From an uncultured Fretibacterium sp. (GTDB taxonomy: Bacteria > Synergistota > Synergistia > Synergistales > Aminobacteriaceae): DNA of 64,000 bases. How positions within the stretch are numbered: the stretch's first letter is position 1; each line of letters opens with the position of its first letter. The translations under genes were made by a program, and so were the position numbers. The notes under the pieces were generated by a model, which was not told the origin of the DNA, did no database searches, and was given only the letters and a program-made list of their open reading frames with translations. The stretch spans positions 3,540-67,539 of the forward strand of contig NZ_CAUUWA010000004.1 in NCBI RefSeq assembly GCF_963548695.1. Reading direction: 5' to 3'. This document shows, piece by piece, positions 44,305 to 54,539 of the stretch.

Positions 44305-45942
44305 ATGAGGTCAAGCATGAGGGTTTTTGTTCTGGGTGTGGTGCTGTGCCTGACGATGGCCGGCGCGGCGCTGGCGTGCACGTCGGTGATGGTGGGCAAG
44401 AAGGCGACGGCCGACGGGTCCGTGCTGGTGTCCTACACCTGCGACGGCTGGTATGACGCCAGGCTGGACATTCGCCATGGCGGCAAGCACAAGAAGGGGG
44501 AGATGGTTCCCGTCTATAAGAATGTTTGCTACCAGACTAAGCCAAATACCCCGCTAGTCAAGGTGGGGGAGATCCCCCAGGTTGAGGAGACTTACACCTA
44601 TTTCCACCTGGGTTACCCCATCATGAACGAGAAGTCCGTGGTGATGGGCGAGTACACATGGCTGGGTCGTGAGGAGAACGAGTGCCAAAAAGGATGGTTC
44701 ATGATCGAGGAGCTTCAGTCCTTTGCCCTGCAGCGCGCTGCTACGGCCCGCGAGGCTATTGAGGTTATGGGCGAGCTGGCGGAGAAGTACGGTTATGGCG
44801 ACGGCGGCGAGGCCCTTACGGTCGGCGACAAGGACGAGATCTGGCTGTTCGAGATCACAGGCCCCGGTCCCCTCTGGACGCCGGAGTCCGGCAAACCCGG
44901 CGCGGTCTGGGCCGCGGTGCGCTGCCCGGACGACAGCTACGCGATGGGCTCCAACCGCTCTCGCATCGCGGAGATCGACTTCAACGACAAGGATAACTAT
45001 ATGTATTCATCCAACGTCAAGTCCTTCGCCGAGGAGCAGGGTTGGTGGAAGGAGGGCGAGCCCTTCGTCTTCCACAAGCTCTACAATCCTCAGCCCTACG
45101 GCTCCCCCTACTACCAGCAGCGCCGCGAGTGGCGGGCCTACAATCTGTTGTCCCCCAGCGTGAAGCTGGCGGAGGATGCGGCCGAGCAGTACCCGCTGTT
45201 CCAGAAGCCCGACAAGCCGGTAACGCCCCAGGATCTGATGGCGCTCTGCCGTGACGTTCTGGAGGGGACGCGTTTCGATATGACCAAAGGGCTGGATGCA
45301 GGGCCGTTCGGCTCTCCGACCCGCTACGCTTTGACGAAGGACCAGAAGCCTGAGGGGCGTAAGGACAATGACTGGAACCGAACGATCAACATTTTCCGCT
45401 GTTTCTACAGCTTTATTGGCCAGGTGCGCGATACTCTGCCCGAGCCCCTGGCGGCGGTCGCCTGGCTGGGGTATGATCAGCCTATCACGACGTGCTACGT
45501 ACCCGTTTACGCTGGCACGCAGAAGGTCCCGGACACTTATATGAATGCCGATCCCAAGAAGTTCGACACGAATTCTACCTGGTGGGCATTCAACTTCACA
45601 GCCAACTGGGCGGACCTGCGTTTCAACGCTATGATCGAGGACATCCGTGCCGAGCAGAAGCGCCTTGAGGGTAAGTTCTTCGCGGAGCAGGCCGACTTCG
45701 AGAAGAAGGCCGCCGAGCTCTACAAGAAGGACCCCAAGAAAGCGTCCGAGATGATTACGAAGCATGTTGACAGCTATATGGAAGAGGTCCACAAGGATTG
45801 GTGGACCTTGGCGTGGCATCTTGTGTCCAAGTACTGGGATGGCTATGAGACGACCCAGGAGAAGCAGACTGTTCTCGGCTATCCGACGGACTGGCTGAAG
45901 GCCGTCGGGTTCGGGGATCAGGACGCCGAGCCGAAGAAATAA
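44305..45942 (+). CDS. Exported C69-family dipeptidase (second copy)
   Basis: 545-residue tandem paralogue of the preceding gene. Signal peptide ends GAALA before catalytic C25 (CTSVMVGKKATADGS). The same landmarks appear: YTCDGWYD, KKGEMVPV, GEYTWLGREE, GEALTVGDKDEIWLFEI and STWWAFNFTANWADLRFN. Start ATG 44305 follows GGGAGGT. Several stretches (for example 44510-44580 and 45290-45880) use less GC-biased codons than the first copy, which hints at a mosaic or more recent origin. Specificity probably differs between the copies. Confidence 0.93.
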   Translation: MRSSMRVFVLGVVLCLTMAGAALACTSVMVGKKATADGSVLVSYTCDGWYDARLDIRHGGKHKKGEMVPVYKNVCYQTKPNTPLVKVGEIPQVEETYTYFHLGYPIMNEKSVVMGEYTWLGREENECQKGWFMIEELQSFALQRAATAREAIEVMGELAEKYGYGDGGEALTVGDKDEIWLFEITGPGPLWTPESGKPGAVWAAVRCPDDSYAMGSNRSRIAEIDFNDKDNYMYSSNVKSFAEEQGWWKEGEPFVFHKLYNPQPYGSPYYQQRREWRAYNLLSPSVKLAEDAAEQYPLFQKPDKPVTPQDLMALCRDVLEGTRFDMTKGLDAGPFGSPTRYALTKDQKPEGRKDNDWNRTINIFRCFYSFIGQVRDTLPEPLAAVAWLGYDQPITTCYVPVYAGTQKVPDTYMNADPKKFDTNSTWWAFNFTANWADLRFNAMIEDIRAEQKRLEGKFFAEQADFEKKAAELYKKDPKKASEMITKHVDSYMEEVHKDWWTLAWHLVSKYWDGYETTQEKQTVLGYPTDWLKAVGFGDQDAEPKK

Positions 45943-45972
45943 TTTCAATATCTAAATCGTTCGTATGCCGCG

Positions 45973-46066
45973 TTTAAGCAGATGACCGCCTCTTCAAGAC
46001 CGGCAGGTCTTGAATGGCGTGTCAGTCGTTTACGTCGACACGCGGTACGGTTACCGTGTTGTCGAC
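45973..46066 (+). repeat. Palindromic dispersed repeat, copy C
   Basis: Head TTTAAGCAGATGACCGCC, central hairpin TCAAGACC-GGCA-GGTCTTGA, then GGCGTGTCAGTCGTTTACG. A closing palindrome follows (46034-46047 against 46052-46066). It is arranged as in copy A. Its first 42 bases are an inverted, 41/42-identical copy of 42473-42514, so inverted copies flank the dipeptidase pair. Confidence 0.85.
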
Positions 46067-46068
46067 GA

Positions 46069-46110
46069 GAGTTCGGGCCCCCCGGTTCAACCGGCGGGCC
46101 CGAACTCTTT
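46069..46110. terminator. Bidirectional terminator between dipeptidase and nudC
   Basis: 12-bp stem GAGTTCGGGCCC (46069-46080) and GGGCCCGAACTC (46096-46107), extended by an inner CCGG pair, followed by TTT. It lies between convergent genes and can serve both. Confidence 0.8.
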
Positions 46111-46116
46111 GTCCGG

Positions 46117-46899
46117 TCACTTCCCATTGCCCGGATGCGCTGCGTTCCGTCCGCTCCCGCCCTGCCGCCGGACGAAGTCGTCGATCAGGCGGCGCGAGAT
46201 GCTGAGCGGCGGCGGGACGTTGGGCAGGGCGTCGGGGGCGAACCATCCGGCCTCGTCCAGCTCCAGGCCGTCGGGGATGGCCTCGCCCGAGCTCCAGTGC
46301 GCCGTGAACCCCAGCATCAGGGACGAGGGAAAGGGCCAGGACTGGCTCCCGAAGTAGCGGATGCCGCCGATCTCTATCCCGACCTCCTCGCGGACCTCGC
46401 GGACCACCGTCTGCTCCAGGCTCTCCCCCGGCTCGACGAACCCCGCAAGGACGCTGTACCGCTTTGCGGGCATGCTCCGGTTGTGCGCCAGAAGGAGCCG
46501 CCCGTCCCGTTCCACGGCGACGATGATCGCCGGGTGCAAGGGGGCGTAGAAGGCCCTGCCGCAGCCCGGGCAACTCAGGCCCCTGTCCTCCGTTCGGGCC
46601 TCCAGCGGTGCGGCGCAGAACGAGCAGAAGCGCATGGATCGGCGCCAGTTCATGTACTGGTAGGCCGCGCCGGCGCGGGCAAAGGCCTCCTCCCCGAAAC
46701 GGTGCCATACGGCGCGCAGATCCAGCCACTCCGCCCCCCGCGCCTCGAAGTCCTCTCCGACCTCGCACCAGGCGGTCAGGTCCTGCCAGGACCCCGGAAA
46801 GTCCAGGGAACAGCGCAGAACCTCGGACGGCCGGTCGGGCCAGTCGAAAGAACCGTCCCCGTTCCCGGCCAGGAGCGTGTTACCCTTGAAGATCAGCAT
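46117..46899 (-). CDS. nudC: NADH pyrophosphatase / NAD-cap hydrolase NudC
   Basis: 260 residues. Cleaves NADH to NMNH and AMP, and NudC enzymes also remove NAD caps from RNA. A four-cysteine zinc ribbon (CSFC...CPGC) is followed by the Nudix box GFVEPGESLEQTVVREVREEVG and the NudC-specific SQSWPFPSSLM motif (normally SQPWPFPxS; Pro replaced by Ser). GGAGATG lies upstream of ATG 46899. It follows selB by 22 bases in the same direction, so selA-selB-nudC may be one transcript. Confidence 0.92.
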   Translation of the reverse strand: MLIFKGNTLLAGNGDGSFDWPDRPSEVLRCSLDFPGSWQDLTAWCEVGEDFEARGAEWLDLRAVWHRFGEEAFARAGAAYQYMNWRRSMRFCSFCAAPLEARTEDRGLSCPGCGRAFYAPLHPAIIVAVERDGRLLLAHNRSMPAKRYSVLAGFVEPGESLEQTVVREVREEVGIEIGGIRYFGSQSWPFPSSLMLGFTAHWSSGEAIPDGLELDEAGWFAPDALPNVPPPLSISRRLIDDFVRRQGGSGRNAAHPGNGK

Positions 46900-46921
46900 T
46901 CAGCTTCGCATCTCCTTCACT

Positions 46922-48837
<1,916 letters not shown>

Positions 48838-48841
<4 letters not shown>

Positions 48842-50244
48842 GCGTCCTCCCCCCCCTCGGTGCCGATGCGGGCGAAGGCCTCCACGACGAGCGCCTCGTC
48901 CCGGGGCGTGATCGTGCGGACGTGCAGGACCAGGGCGTCCTCCCGTGCACCGCACACGATCGGGACCTCCTGCTCTCTCAGGAGCGCCTGAAGGCGTCCC
49001 GCCCCTCCGGCGGGGTGCGCACCGACGGCGATCCCCCATCCCGAAAGGGGAAGCGCGGGGTAGGAGCCGCCGCCCACCGCGTCCTCCACCGCCACGACCT
49101 CCACGCGCGCCGGCGTGACCCGCCTCAGCTTCGCCGCCAGTCGGCGCGCCTGGGCGTGCATCGCGTTCGGAGTGCGGCGAAGCATCGCCAGGGTCGGGAT
49201 TCGGTCCAGGTCCCCCTTCGCATAAAGGCGCATCGTCGCCTCGAAGGCCGCCAGGGTCATCTTGTCCACGCGCAGGGTTCTGAGGATGGGGTGTTCCCTC
49301 AGGCGGTTCACCGCGCCCCGCCGCCCCGCGATGACGCCGATTTGAGGCCCGCCCAGCATCTTGTCGCCGGAGAAGGTGACGATGTCCGCTCCCGCCTCGA
49401 TGCAGGTCCGGACGTCGCACTCCCCGCTCAGCCCCAGGGCGCGGCCGTCGACCAGGAGGCCGCTTCCGGCGTCCTCCATGAAGAGCAGCCCGCGCTCGTG
49501 CGCAAGCGCCGCGAGCTCGGAGCGCTCGGGCGCCGCCGTGAAGCCGTTCATCCTGAAGTTCGAGGGGTGCACCTTGAGGAGCATCGAGGTCCGTTCGGAG
49601 ATCGCCGCGGCGTAGTCCTTGAGGTGCGTCCGGTTCGTCGTCCCCGCCTCGACCAGCTCCGCCCCGGAGAGCTCCATGATGTCGGGGATGCGGAACGTCC
49701 CCCCGATCTCCACGAGCTCCCCGCGCGAGACCACCACCTCGGTCCCTCGGGACAGGGCTGCGAGGCAGAGCAGGACCGCCCCGGCGTTGTTGTTCACGAC
49801 CAGGCACGCCTCGGCCCCCGTCAGGGCGCAGAGGAGCTCCTCGACGTGGGCGTTGCGCTGGCCCCTCGCCCCTTTGGTCAGGTCGTACTCCAGGTTGCTG
49901 TAGCTCCCCGCCGCGCGGACGACGGCCGCCACCGCCTCCTCCGCAAGGAGCGAGCGCCCGAGGTTGGTGTGGATGACCACCCCCGTCGCGTTGATCACCC
50001 GGCGCAGCCGCGGACATCCCTCCCTCGAGAGCAGGGCCTCGAAATTTTTTCTCAGGGCGTCCGCGGAGACGTCCGTATCCTCGCCGGCGAGCATTCGCCT
50101 CCGGATGCGGGTCAGCTCCCCGTTCAGTACGCGCTTGACCGTCTCCCGCCCCAGCTCCCCGATCCACGGCAACACCCAATCCTGCGTCAGCAGAATGTCC
50201 ATGCCGGGGATCTCACGCATTTTCTTCCTGATGTCCTCGATCAT
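48838..50244 (-). CDS. selA: L-seryl-tRNA(Sec) selenium transferase
   Basis: 468-residue PLP enzyme that turns Ser-tRNA(Sec) into Sec-tRNA(Sec) using selenophosphate. The PLP lysine is K295 in SGDKMLGGPQ, the same number as in E. coli SelA. NATGVVIHTNLGRSLL, VVNNNAGAVLLC and MEDAGSGLLVDG are family hallmarks. It lies in operon with selB (four-base overlap). selD and the tRNA(Sec) gene are not in the window. Confidence 0.95.
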
Positions 50245-50287
50245 AAGCAGGCCCGCTCCTCGTCGTCTCTCTCACACTGTCGTGCTC

Positions 50288-50316
50288 TGGATAGTTTCCT
50301 GTAACCATTCTATAAT
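50288..50316 (+). promoter_or_regulatory. Candidate yedF promoter
   Basis: TGGATA (50288-50293), 17-base spacer, TATAAT (50311-50316), in the divergent selA-yedF gap. The -10 is perfect and the -35 matches four of six. Confidence 0.5.
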
Positions 50317-50362
50317 AAAATAAGGAACGAATGCTCTAAGGAAACGCTGATTCAATTCGCGA

Positions 50363-50395
50363 AGCCCCATCGTCGGGCTTTGCATGGGCTTTTTT
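50363..50395 (+). terminator. Attenuator-like hairpin in the yedF leader
   Basis: AGCCCCAT (50363-50370) can pair with ATGGGCT (50384-50390; one bulge), followed by six T. The same left arm can instead pair with GGGCTT (50375-50380), so two exclusive structures exist. It lies between the promoter candidate and the yedF start. Confidence 0.5.
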
Positions 50396-50420
50396 GCGGC
50401 AGGAACTGGAGGTAACCGCG

Positions 50421-51053
50421 ATGATCGTCGTCAATACCACGGGCAGGGCCTGCCCGGAATCTGTCGCCATGACCAGAGCCGCCCTCGACAAGGGGGCTGA
50501 GGAGCTGGAGGTCCTCGTCGACAATCCCCAGGCGGCCACGAACGTCAAACGATTCCTGGAGGACAGGGGCTTTCGGGTCCTCCTTCAGGACGACGATGGC
50601 CGCCTGAAATTGACGGCGGGCAGAAAAACGGAGCCCCCCGTTTCGGCATCACAGGCTCCAGCGCCACAGGTCCCGGTGCCCGTGCCGGTCGCTCCGATGC
50701 CCGTACCGCGTCCTGCGGAGGGGCTGGCCGTCCTGATCACCGGCAAAACCCTGGGACGCAGCGACGAGGAGCTCGGCGAGATCCTCGTCAAAGGTTTTCT
50801 GAGCGCGTTCTCCCAGTTGGACGTCCCGCCCCGGACCGTGGCCCTGATAAACGAGGGCGTGAAGCTGGCGCTCTTCGACTCCTCATCGTGCGACCACCTG
50901 AAGAACCTGGAGCGGAAGGGGACGAACATCCTGGTGTGCGGGACCTGCGTCAACCACTTCGGGATCACGGACAGCGTGGGGGCCGGCGTCATCTCCACCA
51001 TGTTCGAGATCGTCGAGGCCTTGGACAAAGCCGGAAGGATCCTGAGCCTCTAG
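50421..51053 (+). CDS. yedF: Selenium-metabolism protein YedF
   Basis: 210 residues from ATG 50421 (GGAGGT eight bases upstream). The N-terminal TusA/SirA-like domain has GRACPES, with the catalytic Cys of the CPxP motif but Ser in place of the second Pro. A Pro/Val-rich linker (residues ~75-100) follows, then a DsrE-like domain with VCGTCVNHFGI. YedF is regularly found with selA, selB and selD, and a role in selenium delivery is suspected but unproven. It is divergent from selA, with a promoter and attenuator-like leader between. Confidence 0.9.
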   Translation: MIVVNTTGRACPESVAMTRAALDKGAEELEVLVDNPQAATNVKRFLEDRGFRVLLQDDDGRLKLTAGRKTEPPVSASQAPAPQVPVPVPVAPMPVPRPAEGLAVLITGKTLGRSDEELGEILVKGFLSAFSQLDVPPRTVALINEGVKLALFDSSSCDHLKNLERKGTNILVCGTCVNHFGITDSVGAGVISTMFEIVEALDKAGRILSL

Positions 51054-51063
51054 AATTTTACTG

Positions 51064-51134
51064 ATTCCATTCTCAATTATTTGTAGGCAAGGCGAGCAAA
51101 AACAACGAAGCATACGAATGATTGAGGATGGAAT
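51064..51134. repeat. MITE-like long inverted repeat
   Basis: Arms of 25 bases (51064-51088 and 51110-51134), beginning ATTCCATTCTCAATTATTTG, match inverted with four differences and enclose 21 bases (AAGGCGAGCAAAAACAACGA and one more). It is AT-richer than its surroundings and sits directly against the ribosome site of the phosphorylase gene. Confidence 0.75.
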
Positions 51135-51151
51135 GGGAGGAGGAAAAGACC

Positions 51152-52003
51152 ATGACCGGAGGCTGGCGCTCAAACAGCGCGGAGCGCCCCGTGATGGAGG
51201 GCGAGCTCCAGTACCACATCCGCTGCGGGAGAGGGGACGTGAACCGCTACGTCCTCCTTCCCGGGGACCCGGAACGCACGGACGCCATAGCCGGAGAGTG
51301 GACCGAGTCCCGCTTCATCGCGAACCACCGCGAGCATCGGACCTGGAGCGGGATGATCGGCTCCGTCCCCGTGACGACGTGCTCCACGGGCATGGGGGGC
51401 GGCTCGACCTCCATCGCGATCGAGGAGCTGGCCGCCCTGGGCGCGGACACCTTCATCCGTGTGGGGTCCTGCGGCGCCATCGCCGAGGGGATCGAGTGCG
51501 GCGACCTGATCGTCTGTACGGGCGCGATGCGCCGGGACGGGACGAGCCCGGACTACGTCGATCTCTCCTATCCCGCCCAGGCGCACTACGAGGTCACCGC
51601 CGCGCTGGTGGAGGCATGCGAGCGCCTGGGCGCGGCCTATCACGTCGGCGTTGGCTGCTCGACGGCCTCCTTCTACTGTGGACAGGCCCGGCCGGGGTTC
51701 GGCGGCTACACGCAGTCCGTGTCCCGCGACAGAATAGACGACCTGCGGCGCGCCGGGGTGCTGAACCTCGAGATGGAGGCCGCCACGGTCTTCACGCTCG
51801 CGGGGCTCTACGGGTTCCGCGCCGGCGCGGTCTTCGCGGTGGTGGCCCATCGCCTGAAGGACACGTTCCGCTATGAGGGCATCGACAAAAGCGTCCGCGT
51901 CGCCAACGAGGCCGTGAGCATCCTCGCCTCCTGGGACGCGCTCAGGAAGGAGGCGAACAAACGCTATTGGTTCCCGGGGCTGCTGCGGTCGGGAGAGGGT
52001 TAA
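51152..52003 (+). CDS. Nucleoside phosphorylase (uridine phosphorylase type)
   Basis: 283 residues from ATG 51152 (GGGAGGAGGA seven bases upstream; upstream in-frame starts fall in the inverted repeat). PNP/UDP superfamily: VLLPGDPERTD (phosphate site), STGMGGGSTSIAIEEL, IRVGSCGAI and NLEMEAATVFTLAGLYG, with the Glu that contacts ribose. The family splits nucleosides with phosphate, releasing base and ribose-1-phosphate. Uridine is the best guess because of the EMEAA signature. It is the first of a plus-strand series with the symporter and dprA. Confidence 0.87.
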   Translation: MTGGWRSNSAERPVMEGELQYHIRCGRGDVNRYVLLPGDPERTDAIAGEWTESRFIANHREHRTWSGMIGSVPVTTCSTGMGGGSTSIAIEELAALGADTFIRVGSCGAIAEGIECGDLIVCTGAMRRDGTSPDYVDLSYPAQAHYEVTAALVEACERLGAAYHVGVGCSTASFYCGQARPGFGGYTQSVSRDRIDDLRRAGVLNLEMEAATVFTLAGLYGFRAGAVFAVVAHRLKDTFRYEGIDKSVRVANEAVSILASWDALRKEANKRYWFPGLLRSGEG

Positions 52004-52042
52004 GGGCCGCGGTCCATGACGATGACCCGAGTCGGGTCGCAA

Positions 52043-52072
52043 GGAGGGTACAACAATGGAGGGTACAACAAT
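52043..52072 (+). repeat. Tandem duplication of ribosome site and start codon
   Basis: GGAGGGTACAACAAT occurs twice in direct succession (52043-52057, 52058-52072). The result is two in-frame ATG codons (52056 and 52071), each preceded by its own GGAGGG. Either can initiate the symporter. Confidence 0.9.
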
Positions 52073-53315
52073 GTCGGAAAGACAGGGAAACAGCTTTTGG
52101 AGGTCCTATCGTTTTCCCCTGACGCTGCTGGCCGCTATCGCGCTGGGCTGCGTCCTGGGCGCCTCGATGGGCAAGGAAGCCCTGATGTTCAAGCCCCTGG
52201 GCGATATTTTCCTGAACGCCATGTTCATGGTCGTCGTCCCACTCGTCTTCACGACGGTCTGCGGCGCCGTGTCCAACATGTCCTCGATGAAGCGCCTGCG
52301 CCGCGTCATGGGGTCCCTCGTCGCGGTGTTCCTCGTCACGGGAGCCGTCGCGGCCCTGCTCATGCTGACGGCCGTGCGGCTCTATCCCCCGGCTGCGGGG
52401 ACGGCCGTCGCCCTGACGCCGCCGGAGAACCTGCAGCCCCTGAGCACCGCCGATCAGATCGTCAAGGCGATCACCGTCAGCGATTTCCAGGACCTCCTCT
52501 CCAGGAGCCACATGCTTCCCCTGATCCTCTTCTCGGTCCTCTTCGGCGTCAGCCTCCAGCTGCTGGGGGAGCGGGGCAGGGCCGCGGCGCGGGGGATCTC
52601 CGTCCTGGCGGACGCCATGCTGAAGCTGGTGAACATCATCATGTACTACGCGCCGGTCGGACTGGCCGCCTACTTCGCCGCCCTCGTCGGGGATTTCGGG
52701 CCGAACCTCCTGGGCACCTATCTCCGCTCCATGGTGATCTACCACGTGACGACCCTCGCCTACTTCTTCGCCGCCTTCACCCTCTACTCCGCCTGGGCGG
52801 CCGGGCGCAGGGGGCCGGCGACCTTCTGGAGGAACATCCTGCCCGCCGCCATGACCGCGTTGGGGACCCAGAGCAGCACCGCCACCCTGCCCGTGAACCT
52901 GGAGGCAGCCCGCAGGATCGGGATACCGGACGACATCGGCGAGGTGGTGCTCCCCATCGGGGCGACGGCCCACATGGAGGGATCCTGCCTGAGCGGCATC
53001 CTGAAGATCGCCTTCCTCTTCGGGGTCTTCAACATGCCCTTCGAGGGGGCGGGGACCTTCGCCAGCGCCATTGCGGTTGCCGTACTCAGCGGCGTGGTGC
53101 TCTCCGGCATCCCCGGCGGGGGGCTGGTGGGCGAGATGCTCATCGTGAGCCTCTACGGCTTCCCCCCGGAGGCGTTTCCCATCATCGCCACCCTGGGCTT
53201 CCTGGTCGATCCCGCGGCCACGATGGTCAACGCCACCGGCGACACCTGCTCCGCGATGCTCGTGGCCCGTCTGGTCGAGGGCAGGGACTGGTTCGTGAAG
53301 GGGCAGAGAGGGTAA
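52056..53315 (+). CDS. Dicarboxylate/amino-acid:cation symporter (DAACS family)
   Basis: 419 residues, eight-helix GltP/GltT-type membrane protein with two re-entrant hairpins. Landmarks: MVVVPLVFTTVCGAVSNM, the serine-rich hairpin GTQSSTATLPVN, and LPIGATAHMEGSC, equivalent to the NMDGT-type cation and substrate region but with H-M-E in place of N-M-D. It imports glutamate, aspartate, dicarboxylates or serine/threonine with Na+ or H+. The altered motif leaves the substrate open. The start region is duplicated, so it may begin at 52056 or 52071. Confidence 0.9.
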   Translation: MEGTTMSERQGNSFWRSYRFPLTLLAAIALGCVLGASMGKEALMFKPLGDIFLNAMFMVVVPLVFTTVCGAVSNMSSMKRLRRVMGSLVAVFLVTGAVAALLMLTAVRLYPPAAGTAVALTPPENLQPLSTADQIVKAITVSDFQDLLSRSHMLPLILFSVLFGVSLQLLGERGRAAARGISVLADAMLKLVNIIMYYAPVGLAAYFAALVGDFGPNLLGTYLRSMVIYHVTTLAYFFAAFTLYSAWAAGRRGPATFWRNILPAAMTALGTQSSTATLPVNLEAARRIGIPDDIGEVVLPIGATAHMEGSCLSGILKIAFLFGVFNMPFEGAGTFASAIAVAVLSGVVLSGIPGGGLVGEMLIVSLYGFPPEAFPIIATLGFLVDPAATMVNATGDTCSAMLVARLVEGRDWFVKGQRG

Positions 53316-53327
53316 GGAGCCCGGGGC

Positions 53328-54425
53328 ATGAATCCCCTGCTTCGGGCCGCGCTGCTGCTGAACGCCGCACGGGCCCCGCTGTCCGCGTTCGAGGCGCTGC
53401 GGGACGAATACGGTCCCGAGTCGGCCTGGACGGATGGCGAGGCGCTCTGGAAACGGCTGGGGCTTCGGCCGTCCGCCTGCGTGAAGCTGGAGGGGCTCCT
53501 GCGGGAGCGGGACTGGCCGGAGCGGGAGCTGGAGAGGGCGGAGCGCGAAGGCGCGCGCTTTCTGACGGTCGACGACGAGGGATATCCTCCCCGGCTGAGG
53601 GACCTCGCGCAGCCGCCCGTCGGGCTCTACGTCAAAGGGGACCTGGATTTTTCGTGCGCGCCCTCCGTCGCCGTCGTGGGGACGCGGAAGTGCAGCCTCT
53701 ACGCCAAGTCGGTCGGCGAATCCCTGGGGCGTGCCCTCGCGCGTTCGGGCTACCTCGTGGTCAGCGGCGGGGCGCGCGGGGTCGACGCCGCCGGACACGG
53801 CGGGTGCCTGGCGGAGGGGGGACGGACCGTCGCCGTGCTGGGCACGGCCGTGAACCGCGTCTATCCCTCGGAGCACCGGGAGCTGTTCCGCAGGATTGCG
53901 GAGCGTGGGGCGCTGGTCTCGGAGTACCCGATGGACACGGGCGGGGACCCCTGGCGCTTCCCCGAGCGCAACCGCCTCATCGTGGGCATGGCGGGGCGCG
54001 TCGTCGTGGTGGAGTCCCCGGAGGACGGCGGGGCCATGATCACCGCCCGCCTCGCCCTCGACATTGGGCGCGAGGTCTGGTGCGTTCCGGGGCGTATCAC
54101 GGAAACGGTCGCCAGGGGGTCGAACCGACTGCTGCGCGACGGCGCGGAGCCGCTGGTCGACGTCGAGGAGTTCATCCGCAGCATCTCGGGGCGGTACGGA
54201 CAGCTGATGCTGGACCTCGGGGCGCCGCCGGAGGATCCTCCCGAGCTCACTACGGACGAGAAGGTCGTGCTGGCGCTGCTGCAGCGGCAGGGGGGCCGGA
54301 CGGCCGACGAGCTGATGGCGGAGAGCGGCCTGGACCTCGCGGCGCTCCAGGGCTGTCTGATGGCGCTCTCCGCCGCCGGCCTCGCGATCCCGGCCGGCCC
54401 GGGCCGCTACTCCGCGGGGGCGTGA
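53328..54425 (+). CDS. dprA: DNA-processing protein DprA
   Basis: 365 residues. DprA protects incoming single-stranded DNA and loads RecA in natural transformation. N-terminal SAM-like region (1-70), Rossmann-type core with VAVVGTRKCSLYAKS, SGGARGVDAAGH, PSEHRELFRRI and GSNRLLRDGAEPL, and a C-terminal winged helix (ELTTDEKVVLALLQ onward). Full length. It is 12 bases after the symporter. Other competence genes are not in the window. Confidence 0.93.
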   Translation: MNPLLRAALLLNAARAPLSAFEALRDEYGPESAWTDGEALWKRLGLRPSACVKLEGLLRERDWPERELERAEREGARFLTVDDEGYPPRLRDLAQPPVGLYVKGDLDFSCAPSVAVVGTRKCSLYAKSVGESLGRALARSGYLVVSGGARGVDAAGHGGCLAEGGRTVAVLGTAVNRVYPSEHRELFRRIAERGALVSEYPMDTGGDPWRFPERNRLIVGMAGRVVVVESPEDGGAMITARLALDIGREVWCVPGRITETVARGSNRLLRDGAEPLVDVEEFIRSISGRYGQLMLDLGAPPEDPPELTTDEKVVLALLQRQGGRTADELMAESGLDLAALQGCLMALSAAGLAIPAGPGRYSAGA

Positions 54426-54474
54426 TCGGTCGTTTTTCCGGGTAAAAAACAAAAGATTGCGCTAAAATCTGAGG

Positions 54475-54491
54475 GCGGACCGCCGGTCCGC
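54475..54491 (+). promoter_or_regulatory. Hairpin in the V-ATPase operon leader
   Basis: GCGGACC-GCC-GGTCCGC, perfect 7-bp stem without T-run, about 50 bases before the first V-ATPase gene. A TAAAAT -10-like box (54463-54468) precedes it, without a clear -35. It may be a leader hairpin or the 3' end of dprA transcripts. Confidence 0.4.
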
Positions 54492-54539
54492 GTGAGGGAG
54501 CACGGGGGTGGTCCCCTTTTCCGTTGGGAGTGATGAGAG

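Noticed and set aside
50245..50420. tRNA(Sec) gene between selA and yedF
   Set aside because: No long variable arm, anticodon arm or T-loop sequence could be recognised; the hairpins there fit an attenuator better.
51942..54452. 836-codon minus-strand frame
   Set aside because: Antisense to the symporter and dprA; composition is typical of a shadow frame (His, Gln, Arg rich).
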